From: Paenibacillaceae bacterium UBA6304
GTDB lineage: Bacteria > Bacillota > Bacilli > Paenibacillales > Paenibacillaceae
Direction of reading: 5' to 3'
DNA length: 26,557 bases
NCBI GenBank assembly: GCA_002439285.1
Contig: DJTQ01000185.1
Span: 1 to 26,557 of the forward strand
Below, piece after piece: positions 7,216 to 14,718 of this stretch. A model generated the notes under the pieces. It had not been told where the DNA came from. It saw nothing but the letters and a program-made list of their open reading frames with translations, and did no database searches. A program made the position numbers and the translations under genes. The number at the start of each line of letters is the position of its first letter. The stretch's first letter is position 1.

Positions 7216-8379
7216 ATGGACAAAGTACGGTTTGGCATCATCGGCATCGGGAATATGGGCTCGGCCCATGCGTTAAGCCTGATTCACGATATTCAGGGAG
7301 CCGAGTTGACTGCGGTATGCGATACAAATCCCAAGCGGCTGCAATGGGCACAAGAGCATCTCCCCAGCCAAGTGCTTGCCTTCGGAAATCCCGATGATTT
7401 CCTAGCGTCTCATGTTATGGATGCGGTTCTGATCGCAACGCCGCATTATGACCATCCCACCTTGGCTGTGCAGGCATTTGAAAGCGGTTACCACGTCTTG
7501 ATCGAAAAGCCGGCCGGCGTCTACACCAAGGCGGTCCGGGAGATGAACCGCGCGGCTGAAGTCTCCGGCAAGCTGTTCGGCATCATGTACAACCAGCGCA
7601 CCAACCCTCTCTATGCCAAGCTGCGCGAACTGGTGTTATCCGGGGAACTCGGTGAGATCCGGCGGACGAATTGGATTATTACGAACTGGTACCGGTCGCA
7701 GAGCTATTACGATTCCGGCGGCTGGCGCGCCACATGGGCCGGCGAAGGCGGCGGCGTGCTGCTCAATCAGGATCCGCACCAGCTTGATCTATGGCAGTGG
7801 ACGACCGGCATGATGCCGGTACGGGTTCGCGCTTTTTGCCACTTCGGCAAATACCGGAACATCGAGGTCGAGGACGACGTCACCGCTTATGTTGAATATA
7901 GCAACGGCGCTACAGGGCTGTTCGTGACTACGACCGGCGAGGCCCCGGGAACGAATCGCTTTGAGCTGACCGGGGATCGCGGAAAAATCGTCGTCGAAGA
8001 CGGCAAGCTGACCTTCTGGCGGCTGCGGATGCCTGAACCTCAGTTCAATGCGGAATTCACCGGCGGGTTCGGTCAACCCGAATGCTGGAAATGTGAGATT
8101 CCGGTCGGCGAGGGGGAAGGTTCGCAACATCAGGGCATTCTGCGGAATTTCACGAACGCTATTCTTCACGGCGAGCCGTTGCTGGCTCCGGGAGAGGAAG
8201 GCATTCACGGCTTGACGCTGTCCAATGCCATGCATTTGTCGTCCTGGACCGGGGATTGGGTGGACCTGCCGCTGGATGAGGACTTGTACCACGCCAAGCT
8301 GCAAGAGAAGATCGAAGCTTCAACCTTCCGTAAAAATAGCGGAGACGGCAAAACGCTCGATGTTTCGGGTACGCATTAA
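7216..8379 (+). CDS. Gfo/Idh/MocA family NAD(P)-dependent oxidoreductase (first of three)
   Basis: Cytosolic sugar or cyclitol dehydrogenase, 387 residues. The Rossmann GIGNMG motif is at residues 10-15, the family EKP motif with the catalytic Lys at 97-99, and the substrate-side His motif in GGGVLLNQDPHQLDLW (His 188). The C-terminal half is the usual alpha/beta substrate domain (VEDDVTAYVEYSNGATGLFVTTTGEAPG). I start it at the ATG at 7216, because homologues begin a few residues before the Rossmann strand; an in-frame GTG at 7171 has no ribosome site. It is the first gene of a four-gene operon, divergent from the AraC regulator. The substrate cannot be named; inositol, sugar acids, anhydrosugars and glycosides are all oxidised by members of this family. 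Confidence 0.92.
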   Translation: MDKVRFGIIGIGNMGSAHALSLIHDIQGAELTAVCDTNPKRLQWAQEHLPSQVLAFGNPDDFLASHVMDAVLIATPHYDHPTLAVQAFESGYHVLIEKPAGVYTKAVREMNRAAEVSGKLFGIMYNQRTNPLYAKLRELVLSGELGEIRRTNWIITNWYRSQSYYDSGGWRATWAGEGGGVLLNQDPHQLDLWQWTTGMMPVRVRAFCHFGKYRNIEVEDDVTAYVEYSNGATGLFVTTTGEAPGTNRFELTGDRGKIVVEDGKLTFWRLRMPEPQFNAEFTGGFGQPECWKCEIPVGEGEGSQHQGILRNFTNAILHGEPLLAPGEEGIHGLTLSNAMHLSSWTGDWVDLPLDEDLYHAKLQEKIEASTFRKNSGDGKTLDVSGTH

Positions 8380-8437
8380 CATTAGGCTCTGAAATTTCAA
8401 AACCGAACCAAGCGATTTCAAGGAGGCTCAACCCGCG

Positions 8438-9286
8438 ATGAAACTATCCGTATTCACCGTATCAACACCGGATCTCACCCCGGAGGAGTTAGTCCAAGCA
8501 GCCCGGGAAGCCGGACTCCATGGGGTGGAATGGCGATACAAAGAGATTCCGGCCGATGCAGCCGGGGAAGCGCCATCCTACTGGCGCAATAATCTATGCT
8601 CCATTGATCCGTCGCTCCCTGATGACGAGCTGCTACGCTTCAAGCATCTTACCGAAGACGCGGGCCTGGAGATGGTCAGCGTCACTCCCTACCTGAATCA
8701 CCTCGGTCTGGAGGAGACTGAGCAAGCCTTCCATGCCGCTCGTCTGCTGGGCGCGAAGATGATTCGCGTCGGAGCTGCCGGATATGGCGATGGCACGCCT
8801 TATCCCGAGCTCTACGACAAGACTGTCCGCTATCTGAAGGAAGCCGAGCGGCTTGCCAAACAATACGGCGTCAAAGGGGTCGTGGAGACTCATCATTTCA
8901 CTATCGCCCCTAGTGCCGGCCTGGCCCATCGGCTTGTCAGCCACTGCGATCCCGACCTGATCGGCGTCTTGTTCGACCCCGGCAACATGGTGTATGAAGG
9001 CTACGAGCAATTCAAGATGGGACTGGAGCTGTTGGGTCCGTATCTGGCCCATGTTCATATCAAGAACGCCGCTTGGGCCGAAACCGGCAAGCACCAGGAC
9101 GGAACGGCCGAATGGCGATGTGAATGGGCCTCCCTGCATAACGGAGTCGTCGATTTCGGCCGGCTGCTGGCGGATTTGAAATCCGTTCATTATGACGGCT
9201 ATCTCGGCATCGAAGACTTCAGCGGCACCTGGAATTCCAGAACTATGCTTCGGCAGTTTGCCGAATTCATTCATGAGCGAATTTAA
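8438..9286 (+). CDS. TIM-barrel sugar phosphate isomerase/epimerase family protein
   Basis: Member of the xylose isomerase-like / AP endonuclease family 2 superfamily, 282 residues. Metal-binding positions expected for the fold are visible: Glu 150 (VVETHH), Asp 180 (LFDPGNM), His 205 or 207 (AHVHIKN) and Glu 259 (LGIEDFSG). Such enzymes isomerise or epimerise keto sugars; when linked to Gfo/Idh/MocA genes, relatives act on inosose and 3-keto-glycoside intermediates. The gene lies 58 bp after the first dehydrogenase, with a GGAGG 11 nt before its ATG, and 15 bp before the next gene, so it belongs to the same transcript. The exact reaction is inference. Confidence 0.9.
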   Translation: MKLSVFTVSTPDLTPEELVQAAREAGLHGVEWRYKEIPADAAGEAPSYWRNNLCSIDPSLPDDELLRFKHLTEDAGLEMVSVTPYLNHLGLEETEQAFHAARLLGAKMIRVGAAGYGDGTPYPELYDKTVRYLKEAERLAKQYGVKGVVETHHFTIAPSAGLAHRLVSHCDPDLIGVLFDPGNMVYEGYEQFKMGLELLGPYLAHVHIKNAAWAETGKHQDGTAEWRCEWASLHNGVVDFGRLLADLKSVHYDGYLGIEDFSGTWNSRTMLRQFAEFIHERI

Positions 9287-9301
9287 GGAGGCTACGTATC
9301 T

Positions 9302-10417
9302 ATGCCATCGGAAGATAACGGTCAGGTTAAAACTTTTCAGACTCGCGACGGAATGAACTATGCGCCAAAGGGCCGGCCCAATCCGGTCGTGCAGCCGGGC
9401 GAGTTTGTCTTTGCCGCCGCTGCCCTGGATCACGGACATATTTATGGCATGACCGGCGGATTGATCGAGGCCGGAGCGACCCTGAAATGGGTCTATGATC
9501 CAGACCCGGCCAAAGTGCAGGCATTTCTGAACTCGTATCCGCAGGCCGCTCCCGCCGACAGTCTTGAACAAATCCTTGGCGACCCGGAGGTTCGGCTCGT
9601 TGCCGCCGCAGCGGTCCCATCCGAACGAGGCCCCTTAGGGCTGAAGGTGATGGATGCGGGCAAGGATTACTTCACCGACAAGACACCGTTCACCAGCCTG
9701 GAGCAATTGGAGGCGGCCCGCCTGAAGGTAGCGCAGACCGGCCGGAAGTATGCGGTTTACTACAGCGAGCGCCTGCATGTGGAATCCGCGGTCTACGCCG
9801 GGCAACTGATTCAGCAAGGCGCCATTGGCCGGGTGCTGCAAATTACCGGATTCGGCCCGCACCGGTTAAACGCCGCTTCGAGGCCGGCCTGGTTTTTTGA
9901 AAAAGACAAGTACGGCGGCATTCTCTGCGACATCGGCAGTCACCAGATCGAGCAATTTCTGTTCTACTCCGGCTGCAAGGATGCCGAGATCGTGCACAGC
10001 AAGGTCGCCAACTATAACCATGCCGATTACCCGGAGCTGGAGGATTACGGTGACGCGACGCTGGTCGGCGATAACGGAGCGACCCAGTACTTCCGGGTCG
10101 ACTGGTTTACGCCGGACGGGTTAAGCACCTGGGGAGACGGCCGGACCTTTATTCTGGGAACCGATGGATACATCGAGCTGCGAAAATATACCGACATTGC
10201 CCGGGACGCGGAGGGAGACCATGTCTACCTGGTCAACAAGGATGGAGAACAGCATTTTTCCGTTCGCGGACAGGTGGGATTCCCTTACTTCGGAGAGTTG
10301 ATCCTGGATTGCATCCACCGGACCGAACAGGCGATGACCCAGGAGCATGCTTTTAAAGCCGCGGAACTCTGCCTGAAGGCACAGAACCAGGCACTTCGTC
10401 TCACTACATCTCTATAG
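9302..10417 (+). CDS. Atypical Gfo/Idh/MocA-like oxidoreductase
   Basis: The 371-residue protein has the two-domain Gfo/Idh/MocA layout but departs from it at key sites. The usual GxGxxG loop is replaced by ALDHGHIYGM (residues 41-50), and the EKP motif is TDKTPF (125-130), which keeps the Lys (127) but loses the Pro. The substrate-side His motif remains (GGILCDIGSHQIEQFLF). An N-terminal extension of about 30 residues (KGRPNPVVQPGEF) precedes the first strand. It has a good GGAGG 9 nt before the ATG and sits 15 bp after the isomerase. It may use the cofactor differently or act as a partner of the canonical dehydrogenases on either side; both ideas are inference. Family membership is secure, function is not. 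Confidence 0.87.
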   Translation: MPSEDNGQVKTFQTRDGMNYAPKGRPNPVVQPGEFVFAAAALDHGHIYGMTGGLIEAGATLKWVYDPDPAKVQAFLNSYPQAAPADSLEQILGDPEVRLVAAAAVPSERGPLGLKVMDAGKDYFTDKTPFTSLEQLEAARLKVAQTGRKYAVYYSERLHVESAVYAGQLIQQGAIGRVLQITGFGPHRLNAASRPAWFFEKDKYGGILCDIGSHQIEQFLFYSGCKDAEIVHSKVANYNHADYPELEDYGDATLVGDNGATQYFRVDWFTPDGLSTWGDGRTFILGTDGYIELRKYTDIARDAEGDHVYLVNKDGEQHFSVRGQVGFPYFGELILDCIHRTEQAMTQEHAFKAAELCLKAQNQALRLTTSL

Positions 10418-10433
10418 ACAGGAAGGATGCATC

Positions 10434-11477
10434 ATGAGAGATCAGATCGGTTCGGCCATCGTCGGTGCCGGGGGAATATCCCCGCTTCATGCCGACAGCA
10501 TAGCCAAACTAAACGGAGTTCATCTGAAGCTGATCGTGGACAGCGATCCGGCCAAGGCTGCACAAGCCGCTGAAAGATACCATTGTGAAGCCGCCAGTGA
10601 TATGCAAACGCTACTGGACCGGGAAGATATTCAGGTCGTGCATCTATGCACGCCCCATCACCTCCACGCCGAGATGGCGATTGACTTGCTCCGCTCGGGC
10701 AAACATGTACTCACCGAGAAGCCGATGGCTCATCATCTCCACGCTGCAGAGGCTTTGCTTCGGGAAGCAAGCCGGAGCCCGGCCCAACTGGGCATTGCTT
10801 TTCAGAACCGTTATAACGCCTCTTCGCGGAGGATCCGCGAAATCATCGACGCCGGAACGCTGGGACGTCTGCTCGGCCTTAAAGGCATCGTCACCTGGGA
10901 TCGCGGCCCGGATTATTATACCTCCAGCCCTTGGCGCGGACGTTGGGCGACCGAAGGCGGCGGCGTGCTGATCAACCAGGCGATTCATACCCTCGACCTG
11001 CTGCAATGGTTCGGTGGCGAGGTGGCTTCCATTCATGGCACCGCAAGCACCGATGCCCTAGGCGATACCATTGAGGTGGAGGATACGGCGCATGCCCATA
11101 TCCGGTTTACCAACGGGGCCCGGGCATTATTTTATGCCACGAACGCCTATATCTCCAATTCGCCGGTCGAGTTAGAGTTGGTGTTCGAACAAGGAGTACT
11201 CCAGCAGCGTAACGATTGCCTGCACCTCATCCAGCATGATTGTGAGACGCTGCTGTGTGAGCCTCCTGCCACCTTGGATGAGCAAGGTCTGGTTACGGGG
11301 AAATCCTATTGGGGCACCAGCCATCAGCTCTTGATCGAAGACTTCTACGATCATGTCCGAAGCGGGGCCCGCTTCCCGATTCACGCCGAGGAAGGTATCA
11401 AAACCATGCGGTTGATCGCCGATCTATACGCTTCTTCCCAAGCGCAAGCAACTCGAATAAGTAGCCGGCCGACTTAA
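10434..11477 (+). CDS. Gfo/Idh/MocA family NAD(P)-dependent oxidoreductase (third)
   Basis: Canonical family member of 347 residues, last gene of the operon. Visible motifs are the nucleotide-binding GAGGIS (residues 11-16), EKP (95-97) with the catalytic Lys, and the substrate motif GGGVLINQAIHTLDLLQWFGG. The C-terminal domain shows the usual VEDTAHAHIRFTNGARALF strands. It starts at an ATG 6 nt after AGGAAGGA and 16 bp after the preceding gene. Paired with the first dehydrogenase, it could provide the opposite redox step (oxidation, then reduction after isomerisation), as in inositol and 3-keto-sugar pathways. A strong terminator follows 21 bp after the stop. Confidence 0.92.
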   Translation: MRDQIGSAIVGAGGISPLHADSIAKLNGVHLKLIVDSDPAKAAQAAERYHCEAASDMQTLLDREDIQVVHLCTPHHLHAEMAIDLLRSGKHVLTEKPMAHHLHAAEALLREASRSPAQLGIAFQNRYNASSRRIREIIDAGTLGRLLGLKGIVTWDRGPDYYTSSPWRGRWATEGGGVLINQAIHTLDLLQWFGGEVASIHGTASTDALGDTIEVEDTAHAHIRFTNGARALFYATNAYISNSPVELELVFEQGVLQQRNDCLHLIQHDCETLLCEPPATLDEQGLVTGKSYWGTSHQLLIEDFYDHVRSGARFPIHAEEGIKTMRLIADLYASSQAQATRISSRPT

Positions 11478-11498
11478 TTTATTATTTAGCAAAAGAAA

Positions 11499-11545
11499 GA
11501 GGCTCTGAAACGGCTTATACTGGCCGATTCAGAGCCTCGTCTTTT
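11499..11545. terminator. Strong terminator closing the oxidoreductase operon
   Basis: Perfect 11-bp stem GAGGCTCTGAA (11499-11509) against TTCAGAGCCTC (11528-11538), followed by GTCTTTTT. An A-rich stretch on the left flank lets it also serve the convergent aldo/keto reductase gene. Confidence 0.9.
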
Positions 11546-11563
11546 TAATACTACAATGTTAGT

Positions 11564-12406
11564 TTAGAATTCCTCGTACTCGCTCGGGTCCTGTCCCCAC
11601 AACCGTCCGTCTTCCCGGTTAAACGAGGCGATGACCTCCATCTCCTCCGCCGTCAGCTCGAAATCAAAAATATTGAGATTATCCTGCTGATGCTGAAGCG
11701 AACCGGATTTCGGGATCGGAATCGACCCAAGCTGGGTATGCCAGCGCAGAATCACCTGGCCTCCCGTCTTTCCGTGAGCTTGTCCGATCTGGACGATCTT
11801 CTCATGCTCCACAATATCATTCCCGCGCCCCAGCGGACTCCAGGATTCCGTCAGGATCCCAAGTTCCTCATGTTTCTGCCGCTGACCCGCCTGGTCAAAG
11901 AATGGATGCAGCTCCACCTGATTCATACTCGGCGTCACCCCAGTTTCCTTAATCAGGCGATCCAGATGTTCGGGAAGGAAATTACTAACCCCGATCGAAC
12001 GGATATATCCGCGCTTCCGAGCCTCGATCATGGCCTGCCAAGCCTCCACGTACTTATCTTGCTTGGGATTGGGCCAGTGGATCAGATAGAGATCATAATA
12101 ATCCAGATCCGCCCGGCACAGCGATTCCTCGATCGTTTCGAGCGCCTCTTTGTAGGCATGATGCCGCCCCGGCAGCTTGGAACTGATCAGCAGTTCCTCC
12201 CTGGGCACTGAACTCTGCTTGATCGCTTTCCCGACAGCCCCTTCATTCTCATAATTAAAAGCCGAATCAATCAACCGATACCCCGCATCCATCGCTGCGG
12301 CTATCGCCTTAACGCCTTCTTCCCCCTTCAGACTATACGTGCCGAACCCGATTGCGGGGACCTTTAAGCCATCATTAAGCGTATATTGCGGAATCTGCTG
12401 GTTCAT
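11564..12406 (-). CDS. Aldo/keto reductase
   Basis: NADPH-dependent carbonyl reductase of the AKR superfamily, 280 residues, cytosolic (beta/alpha)8 barrel. The catalytic tetrad is visible: Asp 47 (RLIDSAF), Tyr 52 (NYENE), Lys 77 (ISSKLPG) and His 110 (YLIHWP). The family signature GVSNF and the cofactor loop IPKSGS near the C-terminus are also present. It resembles the YtbE/YvgN-type general reductases of Bacillus, which detoxify glyoxals and aldehydes; a role in the neighbouring sugar pathway is possible but not shown. The ATG at 12406 has an excellent AAGGAGG at 8 nt. The gene is convergent with the oxidoreductase operon and is transcribed alone. Confidence 0.95.
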   Translation of the reverse strand: MNQQIPQYTLNDGLKVPAIGFGTYSLKGEEGVKAIAAAMDAGYRLIDSAFNYENEGAVGKAIKQSSVPREELLISSKLPGRHHAYKEALETIEESLCRADLDYYDLYLIHWPNPKQDKYVEAWQAMIEARKRGYIRSIGVSNFLPEHLDRLIKETGVTPSMNQVELHPFFDQAGQRQKHEELGILTESWSPLGRGNDIVEHEKIVQIGQAHGKTGGQVILRWHTQLGSIPIPKSGSLQHQQDNLNIFDFELTAEEMEVIASFNREDGRLWGQDPSEYEEF

Positions 12407-12511
12407 GTAAACAGCCTCCTTGCTGAAATGATTAAGATCTGATGATTCCTAGTATAAACAGCTTCCAAAGGTTATTACCCATTAAGGATGCCAGCGAGCT
12501 TACACCATCCG

Positions 12512-12540
12512 TTGTTAAATTATAGAAGAGCCATTATAGT
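12512..12540 (+). promoter_or_regulatory. Predicted sigma-A promoter of the small membrane protein gene
   Basis: TTGTTA (12512-12517), a 17-bp spacer and TATAGT (12535-12540), 51 bp before the ATG at 12592. Spacing is ideal and each box differs from consensus at one or two bases. Confidence 0.55.
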
Positions 12541-12591
12541 AGAATTTAATGTGATATTTTATACCATCGTGGGATTGAAGGGAAGGCAACC

Positions 12592-12969
12592 ATGAAGCGA
12601 ATACTATCAAAAATGTTAACCAGCAAAGCGGATATAAGCACCATCAAAGAACAAAAGTGGGTTTTAAACACCGTGATGATTATTGGAGGATTCCTGGTCG
12701 GTGCCGGGGTCGCCGATTGCGTCATGTCCATCAACGAACTGGATATAGATCAACTGGCCCGGGGCCTGACGATCTTCAGCGCCGGTCTTACCGTTGTCGT
12801 ATTAGTGGACAACACCAAAGCGCAAAAAGCGACCGAAAAAATCCAGCAACAAACCCAGCTCCAGCTCAAAAACATAGAGAAGCAGCTTGAAGCGATCTGT
12901 CGGTCGCAGCAGCTAACGGAGATGGAAGTTCAGGAGATAAGAAGCTGCCTTCCGAAGCGGAATTCATAA
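12592..12969 (+). CDS. Small membrane protein of unknown function
   Basis: I do not recognise the family. The 125-residue protein has a basic N-terminus, two predicted membrane helices (about residues 24-46 and 58-74) and a charged, Gln-rich C-terminal half (about 76-118) that should form a coiled coil in the cytoplasm. The start is supported by GGGAAGG 5 nt before the ATG and a plausible promoter upstream. It is monocistronic and lies between convergent or unrelated genes. Its two-helix-plus-coiled-coil design resembles small scaffold or sensor membrane proteins, but no motif fixes a role. Confidence 0.75.
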   Translation: MKRILSKMLTSKADISTIKEQKWVLNTVMIIGGFLVGAGVADCVMSINELDIDQLARGLTIFSAGLTVVVLVDNTKAQKATEKIQQQTQLQLKNIEKQLEAICRSQQLTEMEVQEIRSCLPKRNS

Positions 12970-13003
12970 ATACATAAAGAACCAAAAAAAGGCTCAACAG
13001 TGG

Positions 13004-13288
13004 TTAACTCGGATAGGCAGGGCCCTCCGCATACACCTCAAAGACCAAAGCCGCCCCCAGCCGAAACCCTTGCGCAAAAGAAGCCGCCAGTTCCATTCCC
13101 TGAAGCTGCTGGCACAAATCGAACAAAGCCTCGAGCTCTTCGAAATCCTCTTCGGAGAGCTTGCTTCGCCACGAGTCCATGGACTCGGATATTTGTCTGC
13201 TTAGTTGGCGATACTCCGGGTCCTGGGAGACGGTCGTTTCGCTAGGAATTAGCTTGCCGTAGTATAGGGATTCTAGAAGGGTGGGCAT
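13004..13288 (-). CDS. DUF6809-like small protein
   Basis: This 94-residue soluble protein is helical and acidic. Its sequence (LLESLYYGKLIPSE near the start, DPEYRQLSRQISE, LSEEDFEELEALFDL, then MELAASFAQGFRLGAAL near the end) fits the DUF6809 family, which is common in Bacillota and often encoded in or near phage and accessory regions. The function is unknown. The ATG at 13288 has GGAGGTG at a good distance. It stands alone, with its 3' end facing the small membrane protein gene. Confidence 0.8.
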   Translation of the reverse strand: MPTLLESLYYGKLIPSETTVSQDPEYRQLSRQISESMDSWRSKLSEEDFEELEALFDLCQQLQGMELAASFAQGFRLGAALVFEVYAEGPAYPS

Positions 13289-13370
13289 GGGACACCTCCG
13301 TTTTACTTTTATAGTAGCAGAGGTAGAAACGGGGGGTGGTACGTGAAGGCGTATAGCCGTGATAGCCCTA

Positions 13371-13592
13371 TTATTTCTTCGAATTAAAATACTCTTTGTC
13401 TACCCGTAACTGTTGCTTTAAAATCCGGTTGAATAAGCCTTTGCCGATCTCACCGGTTCCTTTAGAGACTGCTGATCGTAAGATTTCTCCATTAGGCAGA
13501 GTCTTCTGGTACAATTTATCTCTGCCTGTTTGCCGGACCATCACCCAACCGTCGCGTCGCAAGAAATTCTCAAGATCGCTCGAACTAGGCAT
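13371..13592 (-). CDS. HicA-like toxin of a type II toxin-antitoxin pair
   Basis: A 73-residue basic protein, probably an mRNA-targeting toxin. The layout follows HicA: GWVMVRQTGRDKLYQK (residues 15-30), a middle turn, then GKGLFNRILKQQLRV (51-65), matching the 'GTLxxILKQ' end of that fold. The usual active-site His (GSHxxF) is absent; the equivalent stretch reads GRDKLY, so activity or mechanism may differ. I start it at the ATG at 13592, which overlaps the antitoxin end by 8 bp (ATGCCTAG), the usual coupling of such pairs. A longer frame reaching 13769 merely reads through the antitoxin gene. The antitoxin is encoded first, the reverse of classical hicAB. Confidence 0.7.
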   Translation of the reverse strand: MPSSSDLENFLRRDGWVMVRQTGRDKLYQKTLPNGEILRSAVSKGTGEIGKGLFNRILKQQLRVDKEYFNSKK

Positions 13593-14007
13593 GGAACATC
13601 CTTGCAACAGCTTCCGTATCGTCCTCAAGCAAGACACGCAACACATAAGGCGCATGTTTGTGACGGTTGGGGGTATTGTAGTATTGAGCATAATTATTCT
13701 CATAATCGATGGAATACTCGACCAAATGCCGTGCCAATTCGTTTCTAAGCTCCTCCAGAGTCTCACCATCTGCTACAATATCCTCGATTTGCTCTATAGA
13801 CCCGGCATATCTTCCATCTTCATCTTGTTCATACTCAAATGTCAGCTCATAAATCGACAGCAATTCTCTAAGCTGTTGTTTAGAGAAGGCCATGATCACA
13901 TCCCTATTTCTTTTAATTGCCTGAGGCTTCTCCCGAACGATCGTATCAATAAACCCGCCAAAATTGGCTCTTACATCCGTTGCATTTAACATCGTTTGCA
14001 TGTTCAT
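13585..14007 (-). CDS. Phd/HicB-like chimeric antitoxin
   Basis: The 140-residue protein probably neutralises the HicA-like toxin encoded downstream and represses the pair. Residues about 5-50 (LNATDVRANFGGFIDTIVRE, then KPQAIKRNRDVIMAFS) have the Phd/YefM DNA-binding pattern. Residues about 56-105 resemble the HicB partial RNase H-like fold (DEDGRYAGSIEQIEDIVADG, then ETLEELRNELARHLVEYS). An unfamiliar tail (TPNRHKHAPYVLRVLLEDDTEAVARMF) may hold the toxin. The ATG at 14007 follows two overlapping GGAGG sites; an ATG two codons later fits as well. The promoter region carries three ATGTAC repeats expected of an autorepressed operator. Domain assignments are by pattern only. Confidence 0.75.
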   Translation of the reverse strand: MNMQTMLNATDVRANFGGFIDTIVREKPQAIKRNRDVIMAFSKQQLRELLSIYELTFEYEQDEDGRYAGSIEQIEDIVADGETLEELRNELARHLVEYSIDYENNYAQYYNTPNRHKHAPYVLRVLLEDDTEAVARMFHA

Positions 14008-14034
14008 CCCTCCTCACCTCCATTCTATATAATT

Positions 14035-14058
14035 ATGTACATAATGTACACTATGTAC
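14035..14058. promoter_or_regulatory. Triple ATGTAC repeat, probable toxin-antitoxin operator
   Basis: ATGTAC occurs at 14035, 14044 and 14053, an exact 9-bp period, 28 bp before the antitoxin start. Flanking bases make overlapping near-palindromes (TGTACA type). Such phased sites suit cooperative binding by an antitoxin or antitoxin-toxin complex. Binding is inferred. Confidence 0.5.
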
Positions 14059-14097
14059 TCATTATTCTATTCATTAACCGGAAAAGTAATCACAGAA

Positions 14098-14132
14098 AAT
14101 AAATAAGACACCATTAAGGTGTCTTATTTATT
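14098..14132. terminator. Strong hairpin terminator
   Basis: Perfect 15-bp stem (14098-14112 with 14118-14132) around AAGACACC/GGTGTCTT, with a 5-nt ATTAA loop and A/T-rich arms. It overlaps the stop of the small minus-strand frame at 14128 and would end transcription from the right, and possibly from the left too. Confidence 0.75.
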
Positions 14133-14292
14133 CCTGCTTCGGAAAATCCGGCCCTATCTTGATCGGGCAACCGAAGTAAACTTCCTGATCCCGTACATCT
14201 CCCATAGAATCTGAGAACTCAACAAGCCGCACCGTCAACTGGCGATCCGTGCCCCTGTGCCCAAGCTCAAACAGGAAGGCCGAATTGTCCAT
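14128..14292 (-). CDS. Small hypothetical protein (54 aa), possibly a gene remnant
   Basis: An ATG at 14292 opens a 54-residue frame (MDNSAFLFELGHRGTDRQ, later DQEVYFGCPIKIGPDFPKQE) ending exactly at the strong hairpin. Its GC content and residue mix look coding, and the terminator placement supports a real gene end. The nearest ribosome site (GGAGGGGGAG) is 19 nt before the ATG, which is too far, and an in-frame stop lies two codons upstream. It may be a decayed distal part of the frame that ends at 14321. No family is recognised. Confidence 0.4.
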   Translation of the reverse strand: MDNSAFLFELGHRGTDRQLTVRLVEFSDSMGDVRDQEVYFGCPIKIGPDFPKQE

Positions 14293-14320
14293 TATTTAAT
14301 ATGGTGCAATGCTCCCCCTC

Positions 14321-14701
14321 CTATGCACAGGATTCTGGAGGACACCTTTGTTTGTACATTGCCATTCGCTTTAGGGCGTCGCGGTAGTCGCGAGTATGGT
14401 AAGTCACTAAGACGAGCGGCGGGTATTTTGCTGTTTCAAAAGCGGACGTAAGTTCGATGATTCCTTTGGCGATGTCGCCTATGAGATCGGAATAAGCCTG
14501 CCAGATAGCACAATATCGGGTTTCCTCTTCTTTACTGCATGTGATCGAAGTCCCTTTAAATTGTTGTAATACGCAGCAACGCCCAACGGATGAGGCTATA
14601 TTCCGCCGGGTTTCTAGTACATGGGTGGCTACTGCTACCCCAAAACAAAGAAAACCTGTATAAGTTGATACAAATCCAGGCGATCTAGTAACGAATTTCG
14701 T
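14321..14701 (-). pseudogene. Open frame without a start codon, probable 5'-truncated gene remnant
   Basis: From a stop at 14702-14704 the minus strand stays open to a TAG at 14321-14323, about 126 codons. The latter half reads like protein (ETRYCAIWQAYSDLIGDIAK, then PPLVLVTYHTRDYRDALKRM). There is no ATG, GTG or TTG in frame near the beginning; the only ATGs are close to the C-terminus. It stops being protein-like where the DNA becomes AT-rich at about 14700, so the 5' end was probably lost when the defence island arrived. Family not recognised. Confidence 0.4.
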
Positions 14702-14718
14702 TTAATTTGGTATTAAAA

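Noticed and set aside
8633..9571. 312-codon open frame on the minus strand opposite the isomerase and second oxidoreductase
   Set aside because: It is antisense to two well-supported genes with recognisable families, has no ribosome site and no family resemblance; it is a shadow of GC-rich coding sequence.
14257..14451. 64-codon plus-strand frame
   Set aside because: It overlaps the minus-strand frames that look coding, and has no ribosome site or plausible protein pattern.
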